From: Uranotaenia lowii
Taxonomy: Eukaryota > Arthropoda > Insecta > Diptera > Culicidae
Direction: 5' to 3'
Assembly (NCBI RefSeq): GCF_029784155.1
Contig: NC_073692.1
Coordinates: 371,299,160-371,363,159, forward strand
Length of the DNA stretch: 64,000 bases
Shown here: positions 21,710 through 33,524 of the stretch, one piece after another
Numbering within the stretch: position 1 is the stretch's first letter
Layout of the letters: every line of letters begins with the position of its first letter
Translations under genes and position numbers: made by a program
Notes under the pieces: generated by a model
The model's input: the letters and a program-made list of their open reading frames with translations, nothing else
Database searches by the model: none
What the model was told of the DNA's origin: nothing

Positions 21710-23868
21710 TGGTGTCAGAAGCTGTGGCTTTTAGTCAGCAGAAAAAACTGTTTTTCAAACGAATAAAGTCATCGGATTGTAGAAAATTTTCGTGATCGCG
21801 TGAAACACAGTGCGAGGATCGTGAAGATTGTCGATTTTACGGGAAGGGGCTGTGAAAATATTGAGAAATTCGATCACAAAGTTTTCGGGCAAGCAGGAGA
21901 CAAAATGGCGGCCGCACAGGCAGCAGGATTAAAGCCACCAAAACCTTTGGTTTTGGGTGACAACATGGCTGAAGAGTGGAAATCTTGGACCCGCCAGTTT
22001 GTTTGGTTTGCTACAGCGACACAGCTGAATGACAAATCACCACAAGTGCAAGTAGCCACTTTCATGACAGCGATTGGGGCGGATTGCATTCGTATCTTTG
22101 ATACATTCAATCTTACGCCGGAAGAAGAAAATAATCTAGTAGTGATAAAGGCCAAGTTTGATGAATATTTCATCCCCAAATCATGTATGTCATACGAACG
22201 TTACGTGTTCAACCAAATTTCTCAAAACGAAGATGAGTTGACAGAAACTTTCATAACGCGAGTGAAAGAACAAAAAAAAAAGTGTGACTTCGTGCAATTG
22301 CACGATTCCCTGGTGAAAGATAGGATCATAATTTGGTTGAAATTCACCAAACTTGTGCCGCAACTTCTGAATGACTCATTGACCCTGGACAAAACAATTG
22401 AAATGTGTCGGAACCATGAGTTGACTGCCAGGCAGTCCCAAGCGATGGCATCCGTCGCAGTTGCTGAGAAAGTGGAAGTCTTGAAAATGGACAGAAGAGA
22501 AAGAAAAAGTGAAAGAAAAGTGGACATGAAATTAAACAAACAAAGATACGAGAGTGATGAAAATATACAGTGTGAAAAGTGTGGAAGAAATCATAAAAAG
22601 TTTAAGTGTCCTGCTTACGGAAAGGAATGCCATACTTGTGCCCGCAGAGGACATTTTGCCACTCATTGTCCCGCCAGGAAAGCAAAAACGGTCCACGCAG
22701 TGTTGACCGAAAATGGGAGTGGTGAAAGTTCAGAAGAAGAGCTGTTTATCGGTGCACTGGAAGCCTTGGATGAAGGAGAGGATTGGTTCGAAACAGTGAA
22801 AGTTAATATCAGCAAAGTTTCGGTGAAATTAGATACTGGTGCCCACTGCAATGTTCTCCCACTTTGGATGGTAGAGAAATTAGACCTGTTGCCGCTAAAA
22901 CCCTCGCCAACAAAGTGGTTGCTGACGTTCTCCAATCACAAGATGCGAGTTCTAGGGGAAGTTGACCCAGTTTGCACCGTAAAGCAAAAGCAGTCCCGGA
23001 TTACGTTCAAAGTGGTCGAGGAACGAGTAATACCATTACTCGGTAGGGAAACATGCATTGCACAGAATCTGATAACTCGAATCGACTCTCTCGAGATAGA
23101 TGACGTCGAGGTGTACGATGGTCTTGGTTGTTTGAAGGGCTACATTTATGACATCGACCTAGTAGAAAACGCACAGTGGGAAAGTCGACCAGCCAGGCAC
23201 GTTCCCCACAGTATTCGGGACCAAATGAAGAAAGAACTTGATGCAATGGAAAAACTGGGAGTCATCGAAAGGATTCATGAGCCTACACCAGTAGTAAGTG
23301 CCATGGTTTTAGTTCGCCGTAACAACAACCGCTGACGACAATGGAGGAAATTTCTGCCAGACTGAAAAATTCAAAGTATTTCTCCATATTAGACTGCAAA
23401 AAAGGGTTTTGGCAGATTCGTGTCACAGAAAGAACATCCAAATACCTCACATTCGGTACCCCTTGGGGAAGGTACTGTTGCAAACGGCTCCCTTTTGGTT
23501 TGGCATCAGCACCAGAAGTATTCCAAAAGGTTATGCAAGATATTTTGGAAGGAATAGATGGAGTTGAGTGTTCAATGGACGATGTACTGATACATGCCGA
23601 GAACGAGTCTCACCTGGAATCAATCACCAAGGAAGTTATAAGCCGCATCATTGCCTCCGGTTTAAAGCTAAATAAAGAAAAATGCATATTTAACAAACCG
23701 AAGGTAAAATACCTTGGACATCTTGTGACATCAGGAGGTCTAATGGCAGATCCTGATAAGCTGAACCTCAAAACACCATCTAACAAATTGCAGCTGCAGC
23801 GGGCGTTGGGGATGATTACATATCTGGCCAAATTTGTTCCGAATTTGTCGGCTATAACAGCCCCACTA

Positions 23869-24466
23869 CCCAGCAAACATTTATGAAGGTATAACGCAGA
23901 AACAACAGAATTATTGAAACAAATATACCAGATGAAAAGATTGTATTAAACTTACCAAAATAGCATATAGCTACAAAAGTGGAGGCGATATATCTACAAT
24001 GACAAGATTCCAACGATTCGATTTTCCCACAAAAAGCAAAATAAACGAAAAAAAATTTTTTCTCCACCGAGATTTGAACCCCAGTCCTCCGAGTTCGCTC
24101 TCCGGTATCTTACCACGATGTCAACTCATCAGTTGATATGAGCCACGCTATAGCTCTATAGGTGAGATTTCCTTTTTACAAACCGGTCCAAGAAAGAGAC
24201 CAGATAGAGTGTCAATTGAAGGACCGCCCATTTATCGTAAATCAGTTCACTCAAATCGTAAATGTCGAATTACCATATTCTCAACTTTTTGGAGACATAT
24301 TTACGAGTTGACTAAACTACTATCCGATTCTACTTTTCTTGGGCAAAGCTTGTCGTATATGAATGATAGAAAATCACTCAATACCAACGTGTTCACGATG
24401 GTTATTTAAAATGTCTTAATATTCGATTTGGATTATCATTTCTATTACGATTTCATGTTAGCTGGG
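23869..24466. mobile_element. TA-flanked miniature element (family X-like, copy 2) inside gypsy reverse transcriptase
   Basis: 598 bp with termini CCCAGC...GCTGGG and TA duplicated at 23867-23868 and 24467-24468. Removing it rejoins the RT frame (APL then RALLSKDT). It resembles the element at 2025-3898 in the CCCAG ends, the TA target and the recurrent TCGTA motifs. Its minus strand carries a tRNA-like stretch (24065-24130) with box B GGGGTTCAAATCTCGG. Confidence 0.83.
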
Positions 24467-24701
24467 TACGAGCGCTACTCTCCAAAGACACGGCTTGGTC
24501 CTGGGAAAGAGAACAGGAGATGGCGTTCCAGAAAATAAAAAAGCTCATGATCTCCCCACCCGTACTAGCATTTTATGACGTCAATCTTCCCATTGTCCTC
24601 TCAGTAGACGCCAGTTCGAATGCATTGGGAGCTATGCTCATGCAGGAAGGAAGACCAGTTGCCTACGCTTCTAAAGCATTGTCCAAGGCTGAAATGAACT
24701 A

Positions 24702-26663
24702 AAGCTTAGTTCTTTTTGAAATGGGACACTTTCTTTCGCTAATAACTCGTTAACTGGTAATCAGACATTTAAAATGTTGACAACATTTTGTTGCCTGTTA
24801 AAAGTACTATCGGATCTATTTTTTTCAAAATTTAAAGTTAACGCGTTTTTGAGATATTTACAATGCAAGAGAAAGAGAAAAAAATAATTTTGCACAGTTT
24901 CCTTCGAAATCCATCATTATCAAATTGGTTGATGATAAGTTTTTAATCGCCGATAAATTTATTAATTTAATATGTTCATTGACACGTGCGGCGAGATGAA
25001 ACGCTAGGTAGAAGAATTTGTAAAGGCATGAAGAGTAGGCGGATAGGCAAGCATCAGATGAGCTTCGTAGGATAAAGTTTGGATAGGTGTTGAAACTGTA
25101 AGTCTAGGGCATTTTTATTGGAAAGCATGAAAGTGTGGTGGTACGCCTTTGCCGTACAACAGACTACTCTGTATAGGAAGCGTGATCGACTTTTGATCAA
25201 CACATTCCTAAACACAGCAGGCCAGTTGGACTGTGTACTGTCAATACACAGTCAGGCCTGACTGTGTATTGACAGTACACAGTCCAACTGGCCTGCTGTG
25301 TTTAGGAATGTGTTGATCAAAAGTCGATCACGCTTCCTATACAGAGTAGTCTGTTGTACGGCAAAGGCGTGCCACCACACTTTCATGCTTTCCAATAAAA
25401 ATGCCCTAGACTTACAGTTTCAACACCTATCCAAACTTTATCCTACGAAGCTCATCTGATGCTTGCCTATCCGCCTACTCTTCATGCCTTTACAAATTCT
25501 TCTACCTAGCGTTTCATCTCGCCGCACGTGTCAATGAACATATTAAATCATTATCAAATTGATAGCTGACGAAACCGTTGATTATTCAAAGAATAACTGT
25601 GTGTAAGTGGTGGAAAAGTATGCAAACAATGTCAGAAATGTCTCCAAAGTTCAAATCATGCATTGGAGTGAAGCACATGATCAGCAACTGCGGGTAAGGG
25701 TCATCAAGGAAGTCATGTCTCATACCAGAATTTTTATTTTTAAGTGAGCGAAAAGCTAAGTGTAGATCGCTGAAATGTCCAACATTTTTTTCTCTGATAA
25801 GCTGAAAGTGCTGCCTAGTGATGAATGATTCAAACCTTACCTTTAACAACCATTTTTTGCTAGTTCCAAAGCTCGTAAGCAGTATAGCCAATACCGATAC
25901 TATGGGACAGATGATTTCTGATGAACGACAAAACTCCTGAAATACCCTATTTTAAACAAATTCCAGCGTTTGAATCCTATACCATGCCTGCTCGTGCAAG
26001 TTCCCGGGTATATTAAAGAATGTATTTCCTCGTTATTTTGTATAAAATATAATGATTTGCCAAAATTCTTCTCCTGTGGAAAAAAACTTCAATTTTTAAA
26101 ACGAAAATTTTTATTTTCGCTTTTTTTCAAAGCCTAAAAAGAGTAATCTTGTAGATACCCTTCGCAACCTACGAACTGTACTAACCGTTAATACTTTAAG
26201 TTCAATTTCATGATGGTTTGACTTCGTAATTGTCAGATTTTGCCAGCAGAAATTCCATTAAAAATGCTCGAAAAGTGGCTCAAAAATAATGAAATTTGTA
26301 AATTTCGAAACAGCTGTATCCACTAAATAGCCCTCAGTTTCTTTTTAAAGAGAAGTATTGGACCGAAAAGTAGCAGAAATTGAAGGAGGAGGATTTAGCC
26401 ACCTAAAATATAAATTAGGCGAAGTTTAAGTTTGAAAAACTGATCAATATCATGACTGAAAAAAGTGTGCGCCGGCCGATGGGAGGTACAAAGAATAAAG
26501 TAGATGTTTTTCTTACAAAAAACGATAAAAAAAATTTTTCAAATTTTTTCATGAATTATCATAAAATTATCTTCATTTCCTTCATAGAAAGTATTTAGAT
26601 CAAACGAATGGCTTCTGAGATACACGCATTCCTAACTGTCCCATTTCTAAAAGAACTAAGCTT
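24702..26663. mobile_element. TA-flanked miniature element K, copy A, inside gypsy RNase H; carries a palindrome
   Basis: Terminal inverted repeats AAGCTTAGTTCTTTT and AAAAGAACTAAGCTT, extending through GAAATGGGACA. TA is duplicated at 24700-24701 and 26664-26665. Excision rejoins the frame across KAEMN and YPQIEKEA. It is a longer relative of copy B (43191-44158), the extra length being the insertion at 24928-25547. A short plus-strand frame with [11 protein letters not shown] (from about 26452) is shared with copy B but decayed. Confidence 0.87.
24966..25547. repeat. 582 bp near-perfect palindrome inserted in element K
   Basis: The arms 24966-25256 and 25257-25547 are exact complements apart from one base (GGTACGCC versus GGCGTGCC). 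The centre is AGGCCT at 25254-25259, leaving no loop. The inserted segment 24928-25547 is flanked by a 14 bp direct repeat TCATTATCAAATTG (24914-24927 and 25548-25561). That repeat occurs once in copy B of the host element, so this is a genuine secondary insertion. Confidence 0.9.
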
Positions 26664-28200
26664 TACCCTCAAATAGAAAAAGAAGCAGCAGCTATTAGAT
26701 TTGCTTGCCGAAGATTTCATCAATATATCTACGGGAAAGCATTCAAAGTCGAAACAGACCACAAGCCTCTCGAATCTATCTTTCGGAAACCTTTGGATAG
26801 AGCTCCGCCAAGATTACGCAGAATAAGACTAGAAGTTACACAGTATAACCCACAAGTCGTTTATGTTAAGGGAAAGAACATACCGATTCCGGACATACTC
26901 AGCCGTGACGTTGCACCGGAAGCAGAGGAAGAACAACTAGAGGTTCATCTAGTTCTGCAAATGTCGAAAGATTCGTGCCAAGAGCTACGGCATCATACTG
27001 AGTCTGATTCGGAAACTCGCCTGCTGAAGGAGGTCATTTTACGAGGCCGGCCGGATCTAAAAGAAAATGTTTCTCTGGAGCTCAAAAAGTATTGGTGCTT
27101 TAGAGACGAGTTAGCTGTGTATGATGGGCTGGTATTCAAATCTAATCAGGTGGTAGTGCCACTGGGATTGAGGAAGAAAATGTTGAATGGAATTCACAGC
27201 GGTCACTCTGGTATTTAGTCCTGTATCCGGCGAGCAAAACAGGTCGTGTTTTGGGTGAATATGAATACCGATATCCAGAATCTGGTTGAAGGATGCAGCA
27301 TCTGCCAACGTCATCAGCGCTGCAATACGAAAAGCACAATTGCTTCAAAGGATGTTCCTGAGTTGCCTTTCGAAAGAGTTGCTTCGGATTTGTTCCATTT
27401 TCGAGGCGCAGACTACGTGGTCATCGTAGATAGTTACTCCAACTTCTTTGATTTCAAAAAACTCTCGGATCCTACGTCTGAAGCTGTCATCTTGGAAATG
27501 AAAACATGGTTTTCAGTGCACGGAATACCAATTTTCCCCGTGCAAATGGGTTAGCTGAACGGTACGTACAAGTTAGTAAGAACATTTTGAGAAAATGCGC
27601 AGAAGATCAAAGCGACATTCATTTGGCACTCATCCAAGCAAGAAATACTCCACGCAGCGAGTCAATCCCTTCGCCCAATGAACGCTTGATGGGAAGACTG
27701 GTTCGGTCAAACCTGCCGATTACGAAAGAAGCTCTTCGGCCAAAAGTTTTTGACAATGTAAGAGAAGCTATTATCAGTGAGAGAGATCAACAGAAACAGT
27801 ACGCAGATAGAAGTGCTCGTATTCCGCCACAATTTTGTACAGGTGGAAAAGTTCAACTACAAGACCCTAAATCTAAATTGTGGTCCAATGGTGAAGTTTT
27901 GCAGCGATTGGAGGATGGTCGGTCTTACATTGTTTCGGACGGAGAAAAGACATTGCGTCGAAACACACATCACCTGCGCCGGTCCAACGTACACGAACCG
28001 AGTACTCATCACAAGTCTCCGGAGTCAAACAGTGAGGGCAGCGAAATATTGGCAGAATCTCAAGTGGAAGAAAGGTTACCCGCAAGCGAGCCGACTCAAG
28101 ATTGTAGAAGTCCCCGGCCTCAAGGAAGTTCAACCAGATCGGGAAGGATGGTTAAATCTAATCAACAATCAGACTTTGAATACTACTGAAGAGGAAAGAG

Positions 28201-28300
28201 GTAATGTATGACGTTTCTATGTATCTTAGTTCCCTCTGTACCTATTATTACATGTACCTTGAACTCTCAATAAACACACCAGATATTCACCTACGTTACA
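28201..28300 (+). repeat. 3' LTR of the Mag-type element
   Basis: 99 of 100 bases match 21610-21709. It follows the purine tract and is followed by the CCACT duplication. Confidence 0.9.
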
Positions 28301-28535
28301 CCACTGCTCGAAATTTGTTTTTTTTGCAGGTGAATGACTCTAGTTGGAATCTATTAGTGTTTTCGTTTATTGGCAGTGGCAACCTATAGTTACCCACCAG
28401 TTTGGCCCTAACTGCTGTTATTATGTTCGTTTATTAATTCAGAAGTCCACTAGTTTTGCCCGAGATTTGAACCTCAAGCAGGCGGTTGCACCCCGTAAAA
28501 GTTGTCAGTGTTGGGGGTAAGCATAAGGGTGAGTA

Positions 28536-28808
28536 CACAGAAAAAATTTTGACTTTTACGTGTCACTGAAACTGTAACCTTTAAAATAAATCAACCTGTA
28601 ATTATCAAAACCTGTAATTTTAAATTGTTTTCCTTGAAAGTTAAAGAAGATTCATTTATTATTACAGCAAATGTCCTGTAAAAAAGTTGTGCAAGTAAAA
28701 TTAAATGTCACGTAATTTGTTTTTCGGCCTGTAAAATTACGGTAAATGTCCTGCTCCTTTTTGTTACAGGGCATTTGCGTTATTTTACAGGAAAAATTTT
28801 TTGCTGTG
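28536..28808. mobile_element. TA-flanked miniature element with CACAG ends
   Basis: Termini CACAGAAAAAATTTT and AAAAATTTTTTGCTGTG, with TA at 28534-28535 and 28809-28810. The 273 bp body repeats CCTGTAA and TTACAG motifs in both orientations. No coding capacity. Confidence 0.72.
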
Positions 28809-30455
28809 TATAGCAACCATATATTTGCATCGTCCCGGGTAACGATTCTGTTTGTTTATTCACGAAAAGTTTTGCCCCGCGCTAGTGGAGAAAAACGAAA
28901 ACGACGTATGGTATGGTATGCTTCACGACGCCTGGATGGGACAAAAGAAGCACTGTACCACTCACTCACGACTTGGATTGGCTTAAGCGCGCACCTAGAG
29001 CTTCGCCAATGGTCGGCCCAAATGATCAAGCCCTGCGTGTAATGGTGTAATGCAGTGTCATGCACACAAAATGAACGGTCGATTTCGTTTAGGTTCACGC
29101 TGGATTCCGTTGGTTGGAAACCAACTACGCGCTATCACTGTCAGAACGCGTATCGCAGGCTTCGTCGATGTGATGATCAAACTGTTTAGGTCCATGCGTG
29201 ATGCGTCAAGAACACATAGCAGATCGATCGGCGTTGTTGGAGGCTGGGACACCAAAGGTGATCAATCCAACCAACAAACGCGCGGGTTGCATTTGCGCAT
29301 ATTTGGAAATATTTTTCTTTTTTAATAAAGACAATAAAAATTCTTATGCAAAACTGCATAAGAATATAAAAATTTGAAAAAAAAATCTCAATTTATAAAA
29401 AAACAATTGAATTTATTTTCGATTAATATTTTCATTAATGAAAATATTTCTTTCAAATTAATTTTGATTCGTAAGGTTTCAGAATGCCATTAGTTGTTGC
29501 AGAAGAGGGAAAAATCGGGAATTGAAAATCGCATCAGGAAATCCGGGATTTCAGACCCACAACCGGGAAAATACAAAAGGAAACAAAAATTCATAATTAT
29601 TATTTAAATTTCTCAGTCAGAAAAGTTCCAAAAATGTGTGAGAGGAAAGTTTAAGTTTTGAAATATAAAAAAAAAACACTCGGATCCCCCTTCAAATCAA
29701 TTGCGTCTAAATGTTAAATAAATAAATTATGAGTAGTTTATAATGAATTTGATAATTCGAAATGGTTTTTACTATTCATCCTAACTGCGCAGTTTTGGTA
29801 GGCAAAGGAGACAAAAAATTATGAAAAGAACATACAGGTCCTTTCCGCTATCAGATACTGCACTTTTCTGGCCATTTCTCTTGAGAAATTAATATAATTA
29901 GGTTCTAAGCCTAGCTGGTAGGACCTGGAGAATTTTGGCAATTAAGGCATTTTTCTGACTACTTTTCCTGGTGTACCGGATGGTCCACGCGATGAACGTC
30001 TGCGGATTGCCCGATAAAATTTGAAGCTCGCGAAGTGCATGGCAGAGACTGTTTCTCAATGTGACCAAAAACAGAAAGCTGGAAAGAAATATATTATTGA
30101 ATAATTGAAACAATTACACATTAACCGATGGAAACCTTTTTTCTACTTCAACAATCGAAAAATACTACTCCGAACTTGCTGCGTTGTTTAGCTTCGGCCA
30201 GAGGACTGCTACTGCTCTCAAACAGATGTTACCTGTTTTTTTTTCTACAAAGTTAACTTTTCGCTTTATCTCTATCAAACAAACAAAAACAAACGACCCA
30301 TAGCAACTTGAACTTTATGTTTAAAATTTGACCAAAATTACATCGCTAGCTTCGATATCTTTCGTGCGATCGATGCGCCTCTGGTGCCGACATTGCCCAT
30401 AAATCTTGCGAAAAACTGGAAAAGAGTGTCCTGTCAGTTTTAGTCTGTGTAATAT
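28809..30455. other. Intergenic, no gene recognised
   Basis: Frames at 28746-29042 and 29050-29325 overlap frames on the other strand and show no known domain. The rest is AT-rich. A tRNA-like box B on the minus strand (GAGGTTCAAATCTCGG) lies just upstream at about 28455-28475. Confidence 0.45.
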
Positions 30456-30670
30456 AATAGCTTCGTTCAATGGTTGGTAAAAATCGGTTTCAACTGGTTT
30501 CTTTCAACTGGTAGATGTTCAACGAGCGAATGTTTTGGTCGAAACTAGTCAGGTCGTTGTTCATTGGAGTAAGTAGAAACTAGTCGAAACCAATCCAGCT
30601 CAACAGCAGGATTCGTCTAGACCTGGTAGAAACCGGTCGAAGTCAATTGGAAAGAGACAGTGATCTAAAG
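30456..30670. mobile_element. Miniature element T (TTCAA/TCGAAAC-rich), copy a, right end truncated
   Basis: Begins TAGCTTCGTTCAATGG and contains GGTTTCAACTGG, CGAAACTAGTCAGGTCGTTG and GGTCGAAGTCAATTGG. It lines up with copy b (53566-60310) and copy c (57666-57931, inverted). The right end fades after AAAGAGACAG. Confidence 0.7.
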
Positions 30671-30985
30671 CGTGCACTGTAAAAGATTCAAGATAAAAGG
30701 TCTTAAATTGACACTATTGATTCCGAATAGTTTAGATTTTGGCTCCAGCTAGCAGATATCTTATTTAGATTTTCCGATTCAGATGTGAGATTCAGAAAAC
30801 AGATTACAGTATCACATGTTAAATTTAAGATTAAAGTTTCAGATTACAGATCACAGCTTTCAATTTAATTTTAAGCTCTTAAAAGTTAGTTGGAGATTTG
30901 TTTTGGTTAAAAATTTTCAGTGTTTTTTTTCTTGTTAGATTAAACTGCCGTGCTCAAAAGTTCAATTCATTAGTTTTACTTTTTC

Positions 30986-31907
30986 TCAGATGAATTTCTT
31001 AATCCACTTGCGGTACTTGAACACGCTAGAGTAGACTCCCGGTTTACCCCTCTTGGCACAGCTTTTGCCCCAGGACACGATACCCGCTAGCTTCGAGCCC
31101 ACAACAAACGGTCCCCCGGAATCACCTTTACAGGCATCGTGACCACCAGCTTCGAATCCGGCGCAAAACATCCGATCCGTTATGTTATCTTTACCCTGGT
31201 AAAACTTAATACATTTACTCTGCTCTATAATGGGAACATTGAGGGCTTGCAGCGATTTTGACGGTCCAGCATCGTCTGCCTGTAGATTTAGAGATAAGAA
31301 AATATTGACAAAAATAACCGGTGCGATTGCTCTAAACACATACGAACCTCTAAATAACCCCAACCGCTAACTTTACCAATCGTATCCGGTTCGTAGTATC
31401 TCATGCTATTGGCCAATCGGACCATTTTCACTTTTTCGTTGAATTTGAAACGACCCTTCAGTATCAAGACAGCTATATCGTAATCGTGGTCCTTGGGGAT
31501 GTACTGGGGATGGACGATTATCTGCTCGGTGTTGAGCACCTGGCCACCATGTTTTCGGTCGCTGCTTCCCGCTCGAACTTGCACAAATTTGGCCACCGAC
31601 CTGGGCATTCGAAATAGCATATATTTTATTGTTTCAATTTTCAGGGTGATTTCAAGTTCGGCTCTTACCTCTTAAGGCAATGGGCAGCGGTGAGGACTAC
31701 ATCCGGTCGTATGATCGAACCACCGCAGGTGAAGGTTTCGTACTCTAGCAGGGCCACCTGATACGGAACATCCTCGATGTTGATCTGTACCCCACCGACG
31801 ATGCGATTGTCCTTTGTTACTTCGGGTTCTACGTTTGCGGATTCGATTGAGCGACGCGCCACTACTAACAATAGCAGCAGGCAGGTCCAGATCCCGATTT
31901 CGGACAT
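30986..31907 (-). CDS. SP1: secreted trypsin-like serine protease, 261 aa, three exons
   Basis: Exons 31907-31669, 31600-31348 and 31279-30986 join in frame to 261 codons plus stop. Start Met at 31907 was chosen because it opens a signal peptide ([17 protein letters not shown]); an in-frame Met lies upstream at 32009. The activation site is NR|IVGG. The catalytic triad is intact: His in TAAHC, Asp in DYDIAV, Ser in GDSGGP. Asp189, six residues before the Ser (HDACKGDS), predicts cleavage after Arg/Lys. Intron 1 is phase 2 just after the His block. Intron 2 is phase 0, with donor GTTCGT weaker than usual. Family knowledge suggests a secreted digestive or immune protease. SP2-SP4 are minus-strand paralogues further along. 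Confidence 0.88.
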
Positions 31908-33516
31908 TGAACTGCTTCTAGGGATCTTATCGTCCCACTTCCACGTATTCGCGCTAGAATGAATCGTTTCGCGCAGCTTCAATTCAAGTCCTTTCCGGAC
32001 CGGAACCAAAAGCGAGAAACCGCACCATAATGGATTCTTCCAGCTTTATTTGAATTGCCCGTGCGTTTCCAACTTCAAAGCGCAATATGAAAATATGCCG
32101 GCGAATCGTTTATTTTCCTATCATGATTGCTTCAGGCAGGTGAAATCGTTCGCAAAAGCTTACTCAAATAATTTCCAGGTGGATAAAGTTCGTATGACAA
32201 AAAGATTTGGCCTTCGGTTGCCCAGAATAAATGGAGTCGCAAACTGATAATTTGGATTTAAATTGTCCCATTCTCATTTTTATCCCCACTAAAATAAGCT
32301 AGAAACGAATAACGCACTTTTGATCACTAACGCACTTTTGACCACAATGGACTTCTGACTTTTCCTTTTTCCGGAAACGCAATTTGACACTGCTGCTAAT
32401 TTTCTTGGTTATTTTTGTAGTTCAACATCAGGTCAATTTTGTGCTGCAGTGAGCAAATGTCGATGTTTCGATGTTCTCTTTGTAAAAAAAATTTCAACTG
32501 TTACACTCGTACTTTTTTTGGATCTAGAATGTCTTATCCGTTTGTGAAGCAAATGTTTTCTCCAGCGATCTAGTTATGGCAAGTTCCGGTTTTCAACAAA
32601 CTGCTGAAACTCAGTTTAATGAGAGCAACGGCACCCATTGGGTACTAAAGCTCTATGAAAGCATGTTAATTTGACACTGCACCGGATAATTTCAATCCGG
32701 TGCGCTGCTGTTGTTACGCTGATACTGTTTCCTTTTTCATACAATTTTGTATAAAGAGCTAGAATTCTTATTTTTTAGGCAAGGGTGGAACACTTTCAAA
32801 TACGTGTAGCAAACTGATAATTTGGTTTTAAATTGTCCATTTTTTTTAAACACACTAAAATAAGCAAGAAACGACTTACGCACTTTTGATTGTTGTCATA
32901 CGTCCACTACGCCGTGTCCTGCATAGCCACACTGCGGGACCCCTTCCAGAACACTTATGAGGCAAAACCAGTTCAATGCTGGCCTGACTTTCCAGTGGAA
33001 AACGTCCTCTCGATTCCGTGATGCGCTGATGAATGTGGTAGGTGGCTGGATGAGAAACCTCGATGTGTTCCCGGAAGTTGACGATTCGAAAAACGACGAA
33101 CGCTGATGGGTATTGCAGCAATGTGCCAACCGATAATGTCGGAACCTCCTTCCGAAAAGGCCGAGTTCCCCTACTAAAAATCCGTTGTCTCCTTTCGTGG
33201 CTTGTTTCTTTCTTGCAGCGGGAGGCCAATGGCCAACACAGAAGCTGCACCAGATACTTGATTCCGAACCGATTATATCGGACGACTGACAGACGAAGCA
33301 ATTCAATGAGCTTTCTTTTCGGTTTCATTTTCTACTGTCTCGGTGCTACTCCTTCCGTCTTCGCCGAATCCGTCGTAGAATGGATATCGATTCACCCACG
33401 TGTCACGACAAAAGCCGTTCTTACGAAGCGATACGGGAGATAAAAAGGGTTCCTGCGGAACAGGAAATTTGTGGTCAGCAATGACCAATTTAGCATGGAG
33501 CCAAAGATATTATATT
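31908..33516. other. Upstream of SP1 and intergenic; repeat remnants
   Basis: No clear TATA box was found for SP1. The block at about 32335-32500 (TTTTTCCGGAAACGC...GTGCTGCAGTGAGCA) is a diverged copy of 36160-36320. Overlapping frames on both strands at 32876-33443 have no recognisable domain and contradict each other. Confidence 0.45.
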
Positions 33517-33524
33517 CTATCAAG

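Larger units (their letters stand above)
21905..28189 (+). pseudogene. Broken gag-pol of the Mag-type element
   Basis: Gag starts at ATG 21905 and carries a double zinc knuckle: CEKCG...HKKFKCPA and CHTCARRGHFATHC (about 22570-22670). Protease motif DTGA is near 22831. RT begins with the VVSAMVLVRR block, then a deletion with frameshift at about 23325-23335 removes the usual RT segment before PLTTMEEI. RT continues to 23866 with active site SMDD, then 24469-24699 (VLSVDASSNALGAMLMQEG, RNase H start), then 26666 onward (YGKAFKVETDHKPLESIF). Integrase has its HHCC finger near 27180-27310 and first Asp in SDLFHF. A second out-of-frame deletion near 27530-27545 removes the DNG motif with the middle catalytic Asp. 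Glu survives in PRANGLAERY. The element cannot encode active RT or integrase. Confidence 0.88.
21605..28304 (+). mobile_element. Mag-type Ty3/gypsy LTR retrotransposon with about 100 bp LTRs, defective and carrying two nested elements
   Basis: The LTRs at 21610-21709 and 28201-28300 differ at one base in 100. Flanking duplication CCACT (21605-21609 and 28301-28305) defines the insertion; read as TG...CA LTRs it would be CCAC with a 101 bp LTR. A primer-binding site TGGTGTCAGAAGCTG starts directly after the 5' LTR (21710), and a purine tract GAAGAGGAAAGAGG precedes the 3' LTR. Two TA-flanked elements (23869-24466 and 24702-26663) interrupt pol, so the unfilled element would be about 4.1 kb. 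The zinc-knuckle pattern and short LTRs point to the Mag lineage. Confidence 0.9.

Noticed and set aside
32876..33443. Overlapping frames of 126-150 codons on both strands
   Set aside because: They contradict each other, lack domains, and the region looks like old repeat DNA.
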